NCBI GenBank assembly: GCA_038257845.1
Contig: JBBSQL010000002.1
Location: 124,001-188,000 of the forward strand
Length of the DNA stretch: 64,000 bases
Reading direction: 5' to 3'
Source: JAFDXJ01 sp038257845
Lineage (GTDB): Bacteria; Bacteroidota; Bacteroidia; Chitinophagales; Chitinophagaceae
Shown here: positions 61,813 through 64,000 of the stretch, piece after piece
How the letters are laid out: each line of letters opens with the position of its first letter
How positions within the stretch are numbered: the first letter of the stretch is position 1
Notes under the pieces: generated by a model
The model's database searches: none
Told to the model about the DNA's origin: nothing
What the model saw: only the letters and a program-made list of their open reading frames with translations
Made by a program: the position numbers and the translations under genes

Positions 61813-62847
61813 TAATTTTAATGCTTTTTCAAAAACAAATTCTGGGGAATATCGAGTTAGGCATCTTGTATCCCCGTAAGTGCAATGTTCAAGCATACAA
61901 TTTCCGCAGGTAAGATCCGAAGAATCCAACAACATAGATTTTTCACCAAGTGGCCTGCTCCAGTCACTTCGGGTGGAACCAAATAATGCAAGTGTAGGAA
62001 TTCCTGAAACCCAGGCAAAATGCATGAGGCCGGAATCTTCCGTCAGTACGAGCATGGTTTTTTGAATGATGGCAAATGCCTGGGCCGCATTTGTTTGCCG
62101 GATCAATGAGATTAATTTTCCCTGCAACTTATTTTGTAAATAATCCGCAGCAGTGTTTAATTTTTCAGTTCCGAGAAGGACAAACATTATGTCCGGGTAT
62201 TTTTCCAAAAATAATTTGGCAAATTCTGCATAATTCTGGATTAGCCAGTGTCTTGTTTCAAAAGCGCCGGCCGGGTTTAAAACAACCAGTCTGGAATGCC
62301 CGTTCCATCCGTTTCTGTATAAAATTTCATTTGCTTCCAACGGATTTTTTAAAATAAAATTTGTGTCTGCAAAATTTTTTCCTGCACCAATTTTTTCAAT
62401 GGTTTCTTGTGTTCTTAAGCCGGCACTTTTTGCGGAAAAGCGGTCAAAGGACGACCATAATCCTGGACTTAATGCATGTCTTATATAGCGGCTAACAATG
62501 TTGTTTTGCAGGTCAATGACGATATTGTAGGATCGAATTATTAAAGCAGGTAAAAGTAAAGCAGCATAAACAAGTTGTTTTTGGGTGTTTCTGCCGCCGC
62601 GTATGGCGTACACTTTATCAAATAATTGAATGTTGCGTGGTATCGAATCCACTTCTTCTCTTGTCAGGAAATCCAGTATATGACCTTCAGGCAATGATCT
62701 TTTCAGATGCTGCAAATAGGGCAGCGTGATCACTGTATCACCCATTGCCTGTAAGCGGATAGCCAAAATACGTTTTGGAATTTCTTTAGTTGGAAATAAT
62801 TCTTCGCCGGTGTTCAATTTTAATAGCTTTATTTTTTTTAAATACAT
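61801..62847 (-). CDS. Glycosyltransferase family 9 (heptosyltransferase-like)
   Basis: A 348-residue GT9. RLQAMGDTVITLPYL is the N-terminal loop, LNPAGAFETRHW and VLTEDSGLMHFAWVSGIPTLALFGSTRSDWSRPLG form the C-terminal nucleotide-sugar site, and CGNCMLEHCTYGDTRC is the Cys-rich tail usual in these proteins. It should add a heptose or related sugar to lipid A core or another surface glycan. ATG 62847 gives a 10-bp overlap with the upstream amidohydrolase gene; a longer frame from 62949 would run far into that gene and is not supported. Confidence 0.88.
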   Translation of the reverse strand: MYLKKIKLLKLNTGEELFPTKEIPKRILAIRLQAMGDTVITLPYLQHLKRSLPEGHILDFLTREEVDSIPRNIQLFDKVYAIRGGRNTQKQLVYAALLLPALIIRSYNIVIDLQNNIVSRYIRHALSPGLWSSFDRFSAKSAGLRTQETIEKIGAGKNFADTNFILKNPLEANEILYRNGWNGHSRLVVLNPAGAFETRHWLIQNYAEFAKLFLEKYPDIMFVLLGTEKLNTAADYLQNKLQGKLISLIRQTNAAQAFAIIQKTMLVLTEDSGLMHFAWVSGIPTLALFGSTRSDWSRPLGEKSMLLDSSDLTCGNCMLEHCTYGDTRCLTRYSPEFVFEKALKLLNK

Positions 62848-64000
62848 ACCGGCAAAATAATACCAGGGTAATATTGCTTCATTTTTTTGATAAGATCTGT
62901 TACATTTCCAACAACATGTTTTAATGTCCCGTTTATATATAATGGACAAAACTTACTGAAATCAAAACCCTTTTTATCAAGTTCTTGTTTGAATGAATCA
63001 TCAAACAAACGGATTTTACCATGCACTATAACCATTAAAATTGTTTCAGGGTTTAAACTAAAAAATGTATCATACCACTCAATGTTTTGCGAATTTTTTG
63101 CGATAATCAAATCAGCTTTATAACCTTTTGCTAATTTCCCCGACTGTTGTAAATTCCAGGCTTTTGAAGGATTCGTAGAAATTGCATTTATTAATTCTTC
63201 ATTTGTTAGTAACGCGGTATGCCTTGCCTGGCGCAATTGTTCCCATATATTCCAATTTGCAGAAACCGTTGAATCCGTGCCAAAAAGAATATTTGTTTTA
63301 TTTTTCAATTGATCAATTGCTGCAGTTTTTCCAAGCAAAAAAAAATTTGAATCAGGGCACCAAACCAGCGCTTTAAAATGAACGGCTTCGCTTGGTGACA
63401 TAGCCACTCCATGGATGCCAATAATTTTTTTTCTTAAAATATTCCAGTGAATGAATGTATCAATTTCTTTTTTTGCACGTTGACTTGTTCCTTCTCCAAT
63501 ATGTATCACAAAAGTTTTTTTGTTTTTAGCCGGGTTCAATAATTTTCTTTTCCAGGTTTTATCGAGATGCACTGAATGCAGGGATGAATGATCCTCGTGA
63601 ATATGAATCACCGGGTTTTGTAAATGTAATTTTGTGCCATGTTGAATAACTGTCGTTACCCCATTGAATAAATTTTTATACATACCCCAGGCTGCTCGTA
63701 ATGATGTCGGTATTTTTAATACTGATTCAATAACTTTTTTATCCTGAACATGAATGTCGTTACCCCATTCAATGTAATCAGCATATTGGGTGTGGCCCAG
63801 CCGTGGAAAAACATTAAACTCAAGGTGATCATGTGAATTGATAAGCCCCGGGAATGCAATGCATCCATCCATTTGCAGATTATTTGATGCATGCAGGGGA
63901 GGTGGTGCAGTAATGCTTTCAAGAATTGAATAAATATCTCCTTCTTTAATAGTGAGGTCACAAACGCCATTGCCCGGTATATATATATTTTCTAAGATCA
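62838..64000 (-). CDS. Amidohydrolase-family protein (cytosine/SAH-deaminase-like), 5' end outside window
   Basis: The frame is open to the end of the window on the minus strand (387 codons to base 63998), so the start is not seen; an internal ATG at 63872 is too late. A metal-dependent hydrolase barrel is clear: AFPGLINSHDHLEF (metal His pair), TFVIHIGEG, IIGIHGVAMS, and LFGTDSTVSANWN (metal Asp). The pattern fits the cytosine deaminase / S-adenosylhomocysteine deaminase branch. The upstream ENIYIPGNGVCDLTI region is the small beta-domain these proteins carry at the N terminus. Substrate unknown. Confidence 0.8.
   Translation of the reverse strand, partial: ILENIYIPGNGVCDLTIKEGDIYSILESITAPPPLHASNNLQMDGCIAFPGLINSHDHLEFNVFPRLGHTQYADYIEWGNDIHVQDKKVIESVLKIPTSLRAAWGMYKNLFNGVTTVIQHGTKLHLQNPVIHIHEDHSSLHSVHLDKTWKRKLLNPAKNKKTFVIHIGEGTSQRAKKEIDTFIHWNILRKKIIGIHGVAMSPSEAVHFKALVWCPDSNFFLLGKTAAIDQLKNKTNILFGTDSTVSANWNIWEQLRQARHTALLTNEELINAISTNPSKAWNLQQSGKLAKGYKADLIIAKNSQNIEWYDTFFSLNPETILMVIVHGKIRLFDDSFKQELDKKGFDFSKFCPLYINGTLKHVVGNVTDLIKKMKQYYPGIILPVCI

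Overview
The window looks like a chromosomal segment from a Bacteroidota bacterium, most likely of the Chitinophagaceae type. The signs are: AT-rich DNA, few Shine-Dalgarno sites, near-consensus TTTG-N19/20-TAnnTTTG promoters, a PorP/SprF-family type IX secretion protein, a HYC_CC_PP-family protein beside a TonB-dependent receptor, and WbqC, LEA-type lipoprotein and DUF6089-like barrel genes. Genus cannot be told from sequence reading alone.

Region 1 (1-41.8 kb, all genes on +) is one very large surface-polysaccharide locus. It opens with nonulosonic acid genes (neuA-like fragment, SDR, neuB, neuC). Next come two FkbM methyltransferases, an ABC-2 polysaccharide exporter (wzm at 5.2 kb, wzt with a C-terminal cargo domain at 7.4 kb) interrupted by an acyltransferase, a sulfotransferase, and a long run of glycosyltransferases (GT2, GT4, GT11) and methyltransferases. 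A dTDP-3-acetamido-3,6-dideoxyhexose set (two FdtA-like isomerases, an acetyltransferase, an aminotransferase) sits at 17.3-19.8 kb. An AsnB-like amidotransferase, an O-antigen ligase/polymerase, and a terminal block (GNAT, GT4, aminotransferase, initiating sugar-1-phosphate transferase, 4,6-dehydratase, PHP phosphatase) complete it. Neighbouring genes often overlap by 4 bp or a few dozen bp, so long cotranscripts are likely. The locus carries signs of turnover: a decayed methyltransferase, an acyltransferase tail, tandem glycosyltransferase paralogues, a composition break inside wzt, and a 41-bp tandem repeat array at 23.5-23.8 kb.

Region 2 (41.7-42.4 kb) is a duplicated gene-end region that holds fossil 3' ends of both flanking genes and four copies of a GC-rich hairpin.

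Region 3 (42.3-59 kb) is mostly housekeeping: LEA-type lipoprotein, WbqC, PorP/SprF, a methylmalonyl-CoA mutase-type large subunit with a small membrane protein, a HigBA-like toxin-antitoxin pair, an IscA/HesB protein, an FMN reductase, a putative copper-related HYC_CC_PP / HMA-TonB receptor pair, ferritin, an APS-reductase-type CysH, a sugar epimerase, a cold-shock protein with a charged extension, a DUF6089-like barrel, a UbiD-family decarboxylase and a TraB/GumN lipoprotein.

Region 4 (59-64 kb) returns to glycan genes: a fused ABC exporter and a GT4 on +, facing a GT9 and a truncated amidohydrolase on -.

Pathway view (inference): the dehydratase, aminotransferase and GNAT at 35-41 kb plus NeuC/NeuB/NeuA at the left edge could together make a legionaminic-type nonulosonic acid. 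The Wzm/Wzt pair would export a polymer capped by methyl, sulfo or acyl groups, and the Wzy/WaaL-like protein would ligate it.
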